64,000 bases of DNA from CAKOSP01 sp964370755 (GTDB taxonomy: Bacteria > Bacillota_I > Bacilli_A > RF39 > UBA660), in the NCBI GenBank assembly GCA_964370755.1, contig CAYJKL010000004.1, forward strand, positions 7,468 to 71,467, given 5' to 3'. Position 1 is the stretch's first letter; each line of letters starts with the position of its first letter. The notes under the pieces were generated by a model. That model saw only the letters and a list, made by a program, of their open reading frames with translations, did not search any database and was not told the DNA's origin. Shown piece after piece: positions 53,633 to 61,771 of the stretch. The position numbers were made by a program, and so were the translations under genes.

Positions 53633-55652
53633 CAGTTCCCTTCCTTAATCCTTCTTTAAGAATTAAATCATGTACTATTATTGAGTTAGAAATATCCAAC
53701 TCTTCCTCTGCTATTTTTATAAGATTACTAATATAATCGTCTGTTAATATTGTTCCTTCTTTAAGAATTTTATAATCTCCAGTTGAATTATTATAGTATA
53801 TTTGTTCTGTTATAAAACTTGCATTTGGAAATATAACGTGATTATTTTCTTTGTATTCAAATATATCATTTCCAAGAGCATATGAATTTTCTAAATTCAT
53901 CATATTAAGTATTGTTGGTGATATATCTATCATACCCATTGGATATGTTATTTCACCTTGAAGTTCTTTTCTAAGTTCCTCATTTTTTGTCCATATTATT
54001 AAAGGAGTCTTTTTATTTACTTCGTGGTCAAAGCTATCATACTCAATGTATCCTTCTTCATCTTCTTCAGTAAATATTCCAGTTTCTTGATTATAATTTA
54101 TAAGCTCCGCTAAATCATTTCTAGAAAATTTAGCGTCATGGTCCCCGTAAAATACGAATACAGTGTCATTGAAATTTTCACTTGTTCTAACCATTTCCAT
54201 AAATTCACCTAATGCTTGGTCTGCAAAATGTGCACTTTTAATATATCTACCAATTGATTCTTCACTAAGTGGATCAACTACAGTTTCTACTAAATTTCCA
54301 TTTTCATCTTCTTCAGTAATTGTCGTAGATAAATCATATTCAGCATATCTGCTTACATCTTCAAATGGTGAATGGTTAGATAATGTAATTATTGTCCCCA
54401 TATAACTTTCATTATTGTTTTCGATATTTTTTAAGTGTTCAAATGACTGACTAAAGAATAAAGAATCATTAATTCCTAATCCCACTACGTCTTCATCGGT
54501 AAAATCATACTCAGTTTTGTAATAAAATTCTTGGTATCCTAAAGATGGATGAGCATAACTTCTGTTCCACATACTAAAGTTATTACCATGCATACTAAAC
54601 GATGTGTATCCTTCAGCACCTAAAATTTTAGGTAAAGTTTCATAATATCTATCGTAGTAACTTACAAATACAGTTCCACTTGCTGCTGGGTATAATCCTG
54701 ATAATAAACTAAATTCTGAGTCAGATGATGTACCTGTTGATATTTGTGGATAAAAGTTTGAAAAATACATTCCTTCATCTATTAACTGTTTTGTGTAAGG
54801 AAGAACATCTTCTCCATTAAATGACATATCTAAAAGGAATGTTTGTATACTTTCCATATGAACAAATATTACATTTTTACCTTCCATAATACCCGTGTAC
54901 TCATTAGGTTCTTTTGCTGGTAAATTTTCGTAATATTCATTAAACTTTTCAGCTGCTTCTTCATAACCAAATAAACTAGTAAATCTAGGTGTTAAAGTTT
55001 GTATTAAATCATTTACTTGATAAAACATTATTCCAAATCTCTCAACATTTAGATTTCTGTTCCACTGCTTTGCAAGTCTACTATAGTCAGTTGGCGTTGA
55101 TGTTGCTAAAATAAATACTATCATTCCTAAACCAACTAAGAATGTTGATAATACCATTTTTTTAGTTTTTTCTATTTTTTCTATGAAATTATAATATGTT
55201 GATTTACTTAATTTTCTATGTATTACGTAAAATATTATTGGAAAAATTATGAACATTATATCTAAAGCTGATACTCTATCAAATATTGAATCTGCTACTG
55301 TTTCAGTTTGCCCTGCTGTTGCTAAGTCGCCAAATGATGCAAATGATGTATAAAATTTATAATATATTGTATTAACTATTTGTAAAGCACAAAAAACAAT
55401 CATCCATACAAATAAGTAATTGAATCTTCTTTTAGCTTTTACTAAATATCCAAAAGATCCTATTATTATAATTATTCCTGTGTTTGCAATGAATGACCTA
55501 AGAGTTATAAAATCTCCCAAAGTAAAATATCTAACTAGACACATTCCTATTAACGAAAGTATTACATACGTTATAAATAGCCTACTAGTTAGTATATATT
55601 CAATAATAAATTTACGAAATTTCCTTAGATTTTTACTAATTTTCTTTTTCAT
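53616..55652 (-). CDS. Lipoteichoic-acid-synthase-like sulfatase family protein
   Basis: About 678 residues from ATG 55652 (GAAGG just upstream; an ATG five codons earlier lacks a site). Five membrane helices in the first 200 residues, then an extracellular alkaline-phosphatase-fold domain. VIFVHMESIQTF gives the metal-binding Glu, GTSSDSEFSLLSG the nucleophile Thr context, and VFVFYGDHDAKFSR the Asp-His metal ligands. LtaS-type enzymes transfer glycerol phosphate from phosphatidylglycerol to a growing polymer. First gene of the operon with the unknown anchored protein and LCP. Confidence 0.93.
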   Translation of the reverse strand: MKKKISKNLRKFRKFIIEYILTSRLFITYVILSLIGMCLVRYFTLGDFITLRSFIANTGIIIIIGSFGYLVKAKRRFNYLFVWMIVFCALQIVNTIYYKFYTSFASFGDLATAGQTETVADSIFDRVSALDIMFIIFPIIFYVIHRKLSKSTYYNFIEKIEKTKKMVLSTFLVGLGMIVFILATSTPTDYSRLAKQWNRNLNVERFGIMFYQVNDLIQTLTPRFTSLFGYEEAAEKFNEYYENLPAKEPNEYTGIMEGKNVIFVHMESIQTFLLDMSFNGEDVLPYTKQLIDEGMYFSNFYPQISTGTSSDSEFSLLSGLYPAASGTVFVSYYDRYYETLPKILGAEGYTSFSMHGNNFSMWNRSYAHPSLGYQEFYYKTEYDFTDEDVVGLGINDSLFFSQSFEHLKNIENNNESYMGTIITLSNHSPFEDVSRYAEYDLSTTITEEDENGNLVETVVDPLSEESIGRYIKSAHFADQALGEFMEMVRTSENFNDTVFVFYGDHDAKFSRNDLAELINYNQETGIFTEEDEEGYIEYDSFDHEVNKKTPLIIWTKNEELRKELQGEITYPMGMIDISPTILNMMNLENSYALGNDIFEYKENNHVIFPNASFITEQIYYNNSTGDYKILKEGTILTDDYISNLIKIAEEELDISNSIIVHDLILKEGLRKGTDEEEE

Positions 55653-55671
55653 CTTACCTTCTCGCATTGTA

Positions 55672-55701
55672 ATTATATCAAAATTTTATTTTTTTTTCAA
55701 T
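55672..55701 (-). promoter_or_regulatory. Promoter of the LtaS-like/LCP operon
   Basis: Minus strand TTGAAA (55696-55701), 18-base spacer, TATAAT (55672-55677). Confidence 0.6.
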
Positions 55702-55707
55702 TATTCT

Positions 55708-55736
55708 TGATTAATTTATAAAATTTTGATACAATT
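55708..55736 (+). promoter_or_regulatory. Promoter of tRNA-Gly
   Basis: TTGATT (55708-55713), 17-base spacer, TACAAT (55731-55736), ten bases before the tRNA. Confidence 0.65.
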
Positions 55737-55745
55737 TTGTTACAT

Positions 55746-55820
55746 GCAGGTGTAGTATAATGGTTAATATGCGGCCTTGCCAAGGCTGAGATGGGAGTTC
55801 GATTCTCCTCACTTGCTCCA
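55746..55820 (+). tRNA. tRNA-Gly (anticodon GCC)
   Basis: 75 bases with encoded CCA. Acceptor GCAGGTG pairs with CACTTGC; the anticodon arm CGGCC-TTGCCAA-GGCTG carries GCC at its centre; the T arm has GGAG-TTCGATT-CTCC. Its last 11 bases (CACTTGCTCCA) recur exactly at 60079 and 61845 and with one change at 57700, which marks it as the anchor of the accessory region. Confidence 0.95.
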
Positions 55821-55866
55821 AATTTATAGGAAACTCGGACTAATAGTCTTCCGAGAGTAATAAATG

Positions 55867-55890
55867 CTAACAGAAATGTTAGTTTTTTTT
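55867..55890 (+). terminator. Terminator downstream of tRNA-Gly
   Basis: CTAACA (55867-55872), GAAA loop, TGTTAG (55877-55882), then T run. A second small hairpin (CTCGGA with TCCGAG) lies between it and the tRNA. Confidence 0.75.
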
Positions 55891-55908
55891 GTCTAAAGGA
55901 GTGATTAT

Positions 55909-56061
55909 ATGTTAACGATTGAAATTAAAAGAATTGAAATAAGCCAAGTATTTAAAAGAAAAATTGAAATGCTAGGTAAATTTACAAATACTAACCCTAT
56001 TATATTAAATGGTGAAGTAATGAATATTAAAGGCACTAATATCAAAAAATGCATTTTCTGA
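55909..56061 (+). CDS. Small ORF or gene fragment (50 residues)
   Basis: ATG 55909 follows AAAGGAGTGATTAT. The peptide (MLTIEIKRIEISQVFKRKIE..., ending TNIKKCIF) is basic and without a recognised domain. The start context, a T run then CTAAAGGA and TGATTA before ATG, is repeated after the third tRNA-like repeat at 61910-61945, where only an 11-codon frame follows. It may be the 5' end of a decayed cassette gene. Confidence 0.4.
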   Translation: MLTIEIKRIEISQVFKRKIEMLGKFTNTNPIILNGEVMNIKGTNIKKCIF

Positions 56062-56066
56062 TATCA

Positions 56067-56143
56067 ATTTCGCAAGTGCGAAATAAGAGTTGCACATATA
56101 TAAATCCTTATAAAATAAGGTGTTATGATATATGTATGTGCAA
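56067..56143. repeat. Two adjacent inverted repeats
   Basis: ATTTCGCA-AG-TGCGAAAT (56067-56084) is a perfect 8-bp palindrome with a 2-base centre. Directly after, TTGCACATA (56090-56098) pairs with TATGTGCAA (56135-56143) around an inner CCTTAT-AAA-ATAAGG hairpin. Neither ends in a T run, so they look like protein-binding or recombination sites rather than terminators. Confidence 0.55.
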
Positions 56144-56281
56144 TTTCCCTTATCCTGTTTTTAAAATTCTAGGTAAATTCGAATATTTTTATTAAATATA
56201 AATACTAGAAATTAAGAATAATTGAATTAATAATAAAAAAAGTGTATAATAAAAGCAATTGAAAGGATAATAGAATTTAAT

Positions 56282-56389
56282 ATGGATACAAGTACAATTA
56301 ATATATTAACTGAATTAGGTATTAGTTTAAGTTCATTAGCGGTCAAAGAAACAAAAGAAATAAATATGATAGGAGATGAATATATATGA
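56282..56389 (+). CDS. Small ORF coupled to the peptidase gene (35 residues)
   Basis: ATG 56282 to TGA 56389, whose last bases overlap the next start as ATGA. The sequence begins MDTSTINILTELGISLSSLA and ends IGDEYI. It has only a distant AAAGGA site (13 bases), so expression is unsure. It carries the ribosome site (ATAGGAGATG) of the following gene, a typical coupled leader arrangement. No family recognised. Confidence 0.4.
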   Translation: MDTSTINILTELGISLSSLAVKETKEINMIGDEYI

Positions 56390-57606
56390 GATTATTTATA
56401 TGCGGCGGTGGTTCTGGTGACCAAACTACTATAGCAAACAATAGATTTAACGAAATCATTAATAATGATAAGAGACCTTTATTATATATCCCATTCGCCA
56501 TGACTAAATTTCCTCTTGAAAGCTGTTATGAGTGGATTAAAGGTGAATTGCAAGATGTAAATATTTCATCAATAAAAATGGTTAAAAGTGTTGAAGAACT
56601 AGAAAAAGAAAATTTTGAAAATTATTGTGGGATTTTCATCGGTGGTGGTAATACTTATTTATTACTATCTTTATTAAAAAGTAATTCATCTTTTGAAAAA
56701 CTTAAAAACTACGCTATGAATGATGGAATAATATTCGGTGGAAGTGCTGGCGCTGTAATATGTGGCAATGACATAGATACAATAAAATTAATGGATAATA
56801 ATGATGTCAATTTAGTTGATACAAAAGGTTTAAATTTATTAAATGGATTTTCTATTTATCCACATTATACGAATAAATCAGAAGACTTTGAAAAAAAAGC
56901 AACAAATCATTTAATGGATTTTGATACTAAAGTATTCGCACTACCGGAGGAAGTAACATTATACATTGAAAATGGTAAATGTGAAATTTTAGGTAACAAA
57001 TCATTTTATGTGTTTGATGCTCATGAAAAAATTGAATTTAACACTGCTAACAATAATAGAATTTTTGAATTTAAAAACTTAAAAACAGATAACGAGTTAA
57101 TGAATTTTATGAATAAAAATATTACTTACGGTTGGTTAGATGCAAATAATAATTTACACTTTAATAATCTATTTAATTTCAGAAAAAATTACAAAGTAAG
57201 TTCTATTAAAGAAATATTAGAATTTGGTGTTGGTACTTGTATTGAACAAGCTAAATTAATAAAATACTTTTTTGATATGATAGGCTTAGAAAACAGATTG
57301 TTTTGTCATAGAACATACGAAAACGAAGACAATATAATTAACGAAGTAAAAATGCATTGTATAGTTTTATTCAGTTACAATAATGCATGGTATCATTTTG
57401 AGCATTCTAATCAACCTAAACGAGGAATACATAAATATGATGATGTGGATTCTGCCTTAATTAATATAACAAGTGAATTTGAAAAAAATGATATTAGAGT
57501 ATTAAGCGAAATTAGTGAAATTCCAGATGGTTTTTCTTTTAAACAATTTAATGACTATGTTAATAGTTTCCCAGAATATAAACATTCAGAAAATAAAATT
57601 AAATAG
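56386..57606 (+). CDS. Fusion: peptidase E-like (S51) + transglutaminase-like domain
   Basis: 406 residues. Residues 1-215 are a peptidase S51 / cyanophycinase-type fold: FIGGGNTYLLL, GGSAGAVI with nucleophile Ser120 and YPHYTNKSE with His160. Residues about 265-400 look like a papain-fold transglutaminase core: GVGTCIEQAKLIKYFFDMIG with Cys285, KMHCIVLF with His324 and YHFEHS with acidic Glu339 as third member. S51 enzymes cut Asp-X dipeptides or release small modified amino acids. No signal peptide, so cytoplasmic. It is in the tRNA-Gly island; a second transglutaminase-like protein lies at 62114. Confidence 0.82.
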   Translation: MRLFICGGGSGDQTTIANNRFNEIINNDKRPLLYIPFAMTKFPLESCYEWIKGELQDVNISSIKMVKSVEELEKENFENYCGIFIGGGNTYLLLSLLKSNSSFEKLKNYAMNDGIIFGGSAGAVICGNDIDTIKLMDNNDVNLVDTKGLNLLNGFSIYPHYTNKSEDFEKKATNHLMDFDTKVFALPEEVTLYIENGKCEILGNKSFYVFDAHEKIEFNTANNNRIFEFKNLKTDNELMNFMNKNITYGWLDANNNLHFNNLFNFRKNYKVSSIKEILEFGVGTCIEQAKLIKYFFDMIGLENRLFCHRTYENEDNIINEVKMHCIVLFSYNNAWYHFEHSNQPKRGIHKYDDVDSALINITSEFEKNDIRVLSEISEIPDGFSFKQFNDYVNSFPEYKHSENKIK

Positions 57607-57607
57607 A

Positions 57608-57750
57608 TTGCGATTTGTTTAACTTTATTATATAATTAAATCAGTTAGTAGTTATTACTATCTATAATAAAAGAAATAGTGGTTGTTGTACTTCAACCCC
57701 ACTGGCTCCAGTAAGTAATTTAGTCGAACTTTTATTAGTTCGATTTTTTT
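57608..57750 (+). repeat. tRNA-3'-end-like structured repeat, copy A
   Basis: A promoter-like TTGCGA, 17 bases, TATAAT (57608-57636) leads into hairpin TAGTA-GTTAT-TACTA, then AGTGG/CCACT enclosing GTTG/CAAC, then GGCTCCA (57704-57710; CACTGGCTCCA matches the tRNA-Gly end at 10 of 11). The tail AAGTAATTTAGTCGAAC plus TTCGA and seven T is a terminator shared almost base for base with copy B. It reads like a small RNA gene of about 100 bases. Confidence 0.6.
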
Positions 57751-57849
57751 ATTAACTAAAACTCTTGTATTCATTAATAATTATCTATTATAAATATTCT
57801 TATAATATATAGTATTTTTTTCATTTACATATTGCAGGAGTATTTATAA

Positions 57850-58089
57850 AATACAAAAATAAAAGCGGGTTATTTAAACAAGTTGGCAAATCTAATGTAT
57901 TTATAATAGATAGCCCTAAAACATTACAAAATGAGTACTTTACTAAAGATAGAAATAAATATTCTGATCTTGCTAATGACTTATATAAGTATGATATATT
58001 ATCTCGTGATAGATATGATGACATTAAAGAAGTCTATGATAACGTTGAATATAAAGACAAAAAAGGAGATGACTTTGAAAGATAAGTCA
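57850..58089 (+). pseudogene. 5'-truncated gene remnant
   Basis: A frame open from a TAG near 57810 to the TAA that ends near 58084 (last codons KGDDFER) has no ATG/GTG/TTG start with a ribosome site, although about 75 codons look protein-like (FKQVGKSNVFIIDSPKTLQN, KYSDLANDLYKYD). I do not recognise it. Its 3' end runs into the ABC exporter's terminator hairpin. Best read as a decayed cassette gene. The 57751-57849 stretch before it holds nothing I can support. Confidence 0.4.
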
Positions 58090-58096
58090 TCTCCTT
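58059..58096 (-). terminator. Terminator of the ABC exporter gene
   Basis: AAGGAGATGACTT (58063-58075) pairs perfectly with AAGTCATCTCCTT (58084-58096); on the minus strand a T run follows. Confidence 0.85.
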
Positions 58097-58110
58097 AAAC
58101 TATTACAACA

Positions 58111-59766
58111 TTACTTTAAAATTCCATTTTCTAAATAAAATTTGTTGTCAAATATATTTTCTTTTTCGCAATTATGCGCAATTACTATAATTATTTTGTT
58201 TTTCTTTAATTCAACCAACATTTTATAAAAACTTTCGTGATTGTTTTTATCTAATGCACTTGTAGGCTCGTCAAATAATATAATATCACTATTTTTTAAT
58301 ATTGCTCTAGCAATAGCAATTCGTTGTTTTTGACCACCAGATAAATTTGACGAATTTTCATTTACAATAGTTTCAAATTTATGAGGCAATTTAATTATTT
58401 CTTCGTAAATATTTGCTTTTTTACAAGCGTCAAATATTTCATCATCTGCAGCATTTTGATTTGCAATTTTAATATTATTATATATTGTATCATTTGTTAA
58501 AAATATTTCTTGATTGACCACACTAATTATACTTCTAAAATTTTCTTCTGAATATTTATTTATGCATATATCATTAATCAAAATTTTATTATCTTCTGCT
58601 GTATTTAATCTCGTTAATAATGAAAATAAAGTCGATTTACCACTTCCTGATTTACCTGATATTAATGAAAGAGTATTTTTTCTAATGTCTATATTAATAT
58701 CTTTTAATACATATTTTAATTTATCATCTTCATATGAATATTTAAGACCAGTAATTTTTAAATGAGATATACTTTTAACTTTTTTCATTTTGCCAAATTT
58801 TTCTAAATTATTGTTTTCAAATAATTCTTGAAGTCTTTCTGCTTTAAACTCACTATTAACTAAATGATTTTTTAAGTTAGTAAAATATTCAATTAGTTCA
58901 AACATAAAACCAATATAATTTAATACCACTAACAATACAACTACTGTGATATTACCTTGTGGTATTAAATAAAATACTGCTACTAAAATCAAAATTCCTT
59001 CAAGTAAATATTGTAAAAAAGTTTTAATACGACTATAAAAAGCAAAAGTCGAAGCTTTTTTAATTTCAATGTCTGATATTTGTTTACTTAATTTCGTATT
59101 TTTATAAATCATTTCTGTTTTTATACCTAAACATTTAATATCTTTTATTCCCTTAACCGTTTCAGTAATTTTAGTATTATATTTTTCACTTAATAACTTT
59201 AATTTCTCAGTAAACTCTAGATTCTTTTTTATTCTAATAAAATCAATCACACAAATTATAATTACCCCTGCGGTTATAATGATTCCCGATTGATAACTAA
59301 GTACAAATATAATAATTAAGAAACTAAAATTTGTTATAGCATCTACTAAAGTCCCCATTAAAGTTGTTATAAAAGATGATACTTCATAAACATCTTCATT
59401 TAACCGTTCTATATAGTATCCACTTGTAAAATTTTTAATATTAAAGTATTTAGTATCAAGTATTTTACTATACAATTCTTTTTTTATATCTAAACATACT
59501 AAATTATTTATTTTAGCAGATAATTTTTCCCAATAAAACCACCCTATATGATGTGTAAGTATTGTTACTATCGTTAATCCTGAAAATATTAGAACTGATT
59601 TTAAATTAAGTTCAGTTAAACTTATTAATCTTTGACTCATAAAGTATGTAAGCGCCATTCCAAGAGAACTAGCTATAATCATGCATATCAATAAAAGTCT
59701 TATAATATTTTTATATTTTTTATAGTAACTATTAAATTTTTTTAAGTTTTTATATCTTTTAAACAT
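58111..59766 (-). CDS. ABC exporter, fused membrane and ATPase domains
   Basis: 551 residues. Six membrane helices in 1-310 with the exporter-type coupling regions, then an ATPase: Walker A SGKSGSGKST, signature LSGGQKQRIAIARA, Walker B IILFDEPTSALD and H-loop VIAHN. No C39 peptidase domain. The half-transporter likely works as a homodimer exporting a peptide, lipid or drug. A 27-residue peptide ORF with its own promoter lies 105 bases upstream, suggesting a peptide substrate. It sits in the accessory island between repeats A and B. Confidence 0.9.
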   Translation of the reverse strand: MFKRYKNLKKFNSYYKKYKNIIRLLLICMIIASSLGMALTYFMSQRLISLTELNLKSVLIFSGLTIVTILTHHIGWFYWEKLSAKINNLVCLDIKKELYSKILDTKYFNIKNFTSGYYIERLNEDVYEVSSFITTLMGTLVDAITNFSFLIIIFVLSYQSGIIITAGVIIICVIDFIRIKKNLEFTEKLKLLSEKYNTKITETVKGIKDIKCLGIKTEMIYKNTKLSKQISDIEIKKASTFAFYSRIKTFLQYLLEGILILVAVFYLIPQGNITVVVLLVVLNYIGFMFELIEYFTNLKNHLVNSEFKAERLQELFENNNLEKFGKMKKVKSISHLKITGLKYSYEDDKLKYVLKDINIDIRKNTLSLISGKSGSGKSTLFSLLTRLNTAEDNKILINDICINKYSEENFRSIISVVNQEIFLTNDTIYNNIKIANQNAADDEIFDACKKANIYEEIIKLPHKFETIVNENSSNLSGGQKQRIAIARAILKNSDIILFDEPTSALDKNNHESFYKMLVELKKNKIIIVIAHNCEKENIFDNKFYLENGILK

Positions 59767-59819
59767 ATTATCATTCCTTTCTTGTTTAAATTTTATAAAA
59801 AGAAAAGCAAATAATAATT

Positions 59820-59842
59820 AAAAAAAATCCATTTACTGGATT
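59820..59842 (-). terminator. Terminator/attenuator between peptide ORF and exporter
   Basis: AATCCA (59826-59831) pairs with TGGATT (59837-59842); eight T follow on the minus strand. Partial readthrough would lower exporter mRNA relative to peptide mRNA. Confidence 0.7.
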
Positions 59843-59870
59843 AGTTACCTATAAAATAGTAATGAAAAAT

Positions 59871-59954
59871 TTACATACTAAAAAACCAATCCAAAGTATT
59901 ATTAATTTGCATTTCTTTGTTATCGATCAATTTTACTTTTGTAATTGGATGCAT
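59871..59954 (-). CDS. 27-residue peptide, candidate exporter substrate
   Basis: ATG at 59954 follows GAGGGGAATTT. The peptide begins MHPITKVKLIDNKEMQ and ends LDWFFSM, with a mixed charged start and an aromatic end. It has a near-consensus promoter (TTGACT, 17 bases, TATAAT) and a terminator before the ABC exporter gene in the same direction. No double-Gly leader is present. A peptide bacteriocin, pheromone or leader peptide are all possible; this is inference from position and expression signals. Confidence 0.55.
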   Translation of the reverse strand: MHPITKVKLIDNKEMQINNTLDWFFSM

Positions 59955-59977
59955 AAATTCCCCTCATTTCTTATATA

Positions 59978-60006
59978 ATTATAACATAAATAACACTTCT
60001 AGTCAA
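59978..60006 (-). promoter_or_regulatory. Promoter of the 27-residue peptide gene
   Basis: Minus strand TTGACT (60001-60006), 17-base spacer, TATAAT (59978-59983). Confidence 0.7.
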
Positions 60007-60129
60007 ATTTATGGTGTACTATATAATAGTGATTGAGTTATATCAATCGCCTTTAGCAAGAGTTGTAGATACCTACGCCACTTGCTCCAATAAGTAATTT
60101 AGTCGAACTTTTATTAGTTCGATTTTTTT
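60006..60129 (+). repeat. tRNA-3'-end-like structured repeat, copy B
   Basis: After GGTGTACTATATAATAG comes hairpin GATTG-AGTTATAT-CAATC, then AGCAAG/CTTGCT enclosing GTAG-ATAC-CTAC, then CCA (60087-60089). CACTTGCTCCA (60079-60089) is identical to the tRNA-Gly end. A terminator (TCGAAC/GTTCGA plus seven T) follows. The 5' two thirds match copy C and the 3' third matches copy A. Confidence 0.65.
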
Positions 60130-60134
60130 ACATT

Positions 60135-60166
60135 ATAAAACCCAGTGAATAAGTATCACTAGGTTA
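60135..60166 (-). terminator. Terminator of the broken tyrS
   Basis: CCTAGTGA pairs with TCACTGGG (minus strand, plus 60163 to 60141), then TTTTAT. Confidence 0.7.
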
Positions 60167-60170
60167 TTCT

Positions 60171-61408
60171 TTATTTAAATAATACTTTTAAAAATTGTTT
60201 CTTTCCTTTTTGTATAACTATAAAGTTATCTTCAATAAAATCATTATTAATAACTAGATTAGTATCCGCTACTTTATCTTGATTTATACTAATACCACCT
60301 TGTTCAATTAATCTTCTAATTTCAGATTTTGAACTGATAAGTTTAGTTTCTAAAATAAAATCAATAACATTAATATCAAGTATTTCTTTAGATAATTCAA
60401 CTGTTGGCATATTTTCAGATATTCCTTTGTTAGAAAATAATTCTTCAGCTGTTTGTTTTGCTTTTATGGCGTCTTCTTCACCGTGAACTAATTTAGTAAC
60501 TTCAAAAGCTAATAATTTTTTTGCTTCTCTAATATCATTTTCACATAATTCTTTGATATCAGATATTTTTAGTCTAGTGAAAAACGATAAACTTCTTTCT
60601 ACATCTTCGTCAAATGAGTTCATCCAAGTTTGAAAGAAGTCAAATACTGTAGTTTTTTCTCTAGATACCCATAAAGTACCAGTGGCAGTTTTCCCCATTT
60701 TCTCGCCATCAGCTTTAATTAATAAAGGACAAGTTAAACCAAATAAATGATCTACTTTTTTACCATTATTGAAGCCAATCTTTCTTGATAAATCAGCACC
60801 AGCAATTATATTAGCCCATTGATCGCTTCCTCCTATTTGCAAAGTACAACCAAATTCATTATTTAAGTGAACAAAATCAAAGCTTGCATTAACATATATC
60901 CCATTTCTAAAAGTGTTAAGCCTCCTTGTTCTAATCTTTTTTTATAACAATCAGCTTGAAGTATTTTATTAACATTAAAATGTACTCCAATATCTCTCAT
61001 AAATCTAACATAAGTTTTTTCATTAATCCAATCCGCATTATCAACTATAATAGCTGGATTGTCACCGTCAGTTGTAACAAATTTTTTTACAAGTTCTTTA
61101 ACCTCATGTTTATTTTTTTCAACTTCCTCAAAAGATAGCATTGTTCTCATATCTGATTTACCAGTAGGATCTCCAACAAGCGCAGTAGCACCTCCTATTA
61201 AGATAATTCCTTTATGAGCAAAATCCTGTAACCATTTAAACATAGTTAAAGCAAAGAAATGACCAATATGTAAGCTGTCTGCTGTTGGATCAATACCTAG
61301 ATAAAATGTCATAGGTTCCCCATTAACTAAATCAATAATTTCTTTTTCATGTGTAAGTTGATGTACATATCCTCTTTCTTTAAGTACATCGAATAAATTT
61401 TCTTTCAT
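60171..61408 (-). pseudogene. Second tyrosyl-tRNA synthetase, split by one frameshift
   Basis: Two frames join into one TyrS of about 412 residues. The first (ATG 61408, behind GGGAGGAATTATA) has HIGH in DSLHIGHFFAL and ends early after LMQALILFT. The second frame resumes with the expected GSDQWANIIAGADL, the KMGKT form of the KMSKS loop and an S4 domain (SSKSEIRRLIEQGGISINQD). One T appears missing in a T run near 60879-60882, where GCTTTGATTTTG should encode A-F-D-F. It belongs to a different subtype from the intact tyrS (LGIDPTADSLHIGH against WGTDPTADSLHIGH). It may be a true pseudogene or an assembly error. Confidence 0.85.
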
Positions 61409-61481
61409 TATAATTCCTCCCGTAATTTATATAGTTAATTAAAATTAATTCATTTTTATAATAGTAATAGTCATCATCCAT
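61380..61481 (-). CDS. Tyr-rich leader ORF (33 residues)
   Basis: ATG at 61481 follows AAGGAGGTGGTTTAT, the best ribosome site in the region. It begins MDDDYYYYKNELILINYINY and has seven Tyr in its first 24 residues, using both TAT and TAC. It lies after the T-box terminator and ends inside tyrS2 (29-base overlap, different frame). This is the layout of a leader peptide that couples tyrosine supply to translation of the synthetase. Chance from AT-rich DNA is possible. Confidence 0.5.
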   Translation of the reverse strand: MDDDYYYYKNELILINYINYGRNYNERKFIRCT

Positions 61482-61501
61482 ATAAACCACCTCCTTATAA
61501 T

Positions 61502-61717
61502 AAAAAAAGAGCAAACATCCTAGAAAGGACGAAATGCTCGTGGTACCACCTTAGTTTATAATATTAAAAATATTACCTTATGTCTTTAACGGAACGACCC
61601 GATTTAAAATCATCACTTGTAATTCATTATTTTTATTTTGTTTATTTCCACCACCCATAAACTCTCTATTAAAAATATAAAATAACTACTTCGAATGAAT
61701 CGCTTTTTAATTAACTG
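61502..61717 (-). promoter_or_regulatory. T-box leader (tyrosine) of the second tyrS
   Basis: Full-length form on the minus strand. Stem I has AGAGAG and GGGTGGTGGAAATAAAC; specifier UAC (61621-61619) in GAATTACAAG fits Tyr; CCGTTAAAG marks the Stem II/III region; the T-box is AAGGTGGTACCACG (plus 61539-61552). The terminator pairs GAGCA with TGCTC around TTCGTCC/GGA and ends in seven T. Confidence 0.92.
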
Positions 61718-61723
61718 AATATA

Positions 61724-61752
61724 ATTATATACTATTATATGAAAAATTGCAA
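61724..61752 (-). promoter_or_regulatory. Promoter of the second T-box/tyrS unit
   Basis: Minus strand TTGCAA (61747-61752), 17-base spacer, TATAAT (61724-61729). Confidence 0.65.
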
Positions 61753-61771
61753 ATTTGTATATAATATTTTT

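Noticed and set aside
57608..57750. Copy A as an intact functional tRNA gene
   Set aside because: It lacks a standard T-loop TTCGANTC and a seven-base acceptor pairing; at most tRNA-like.
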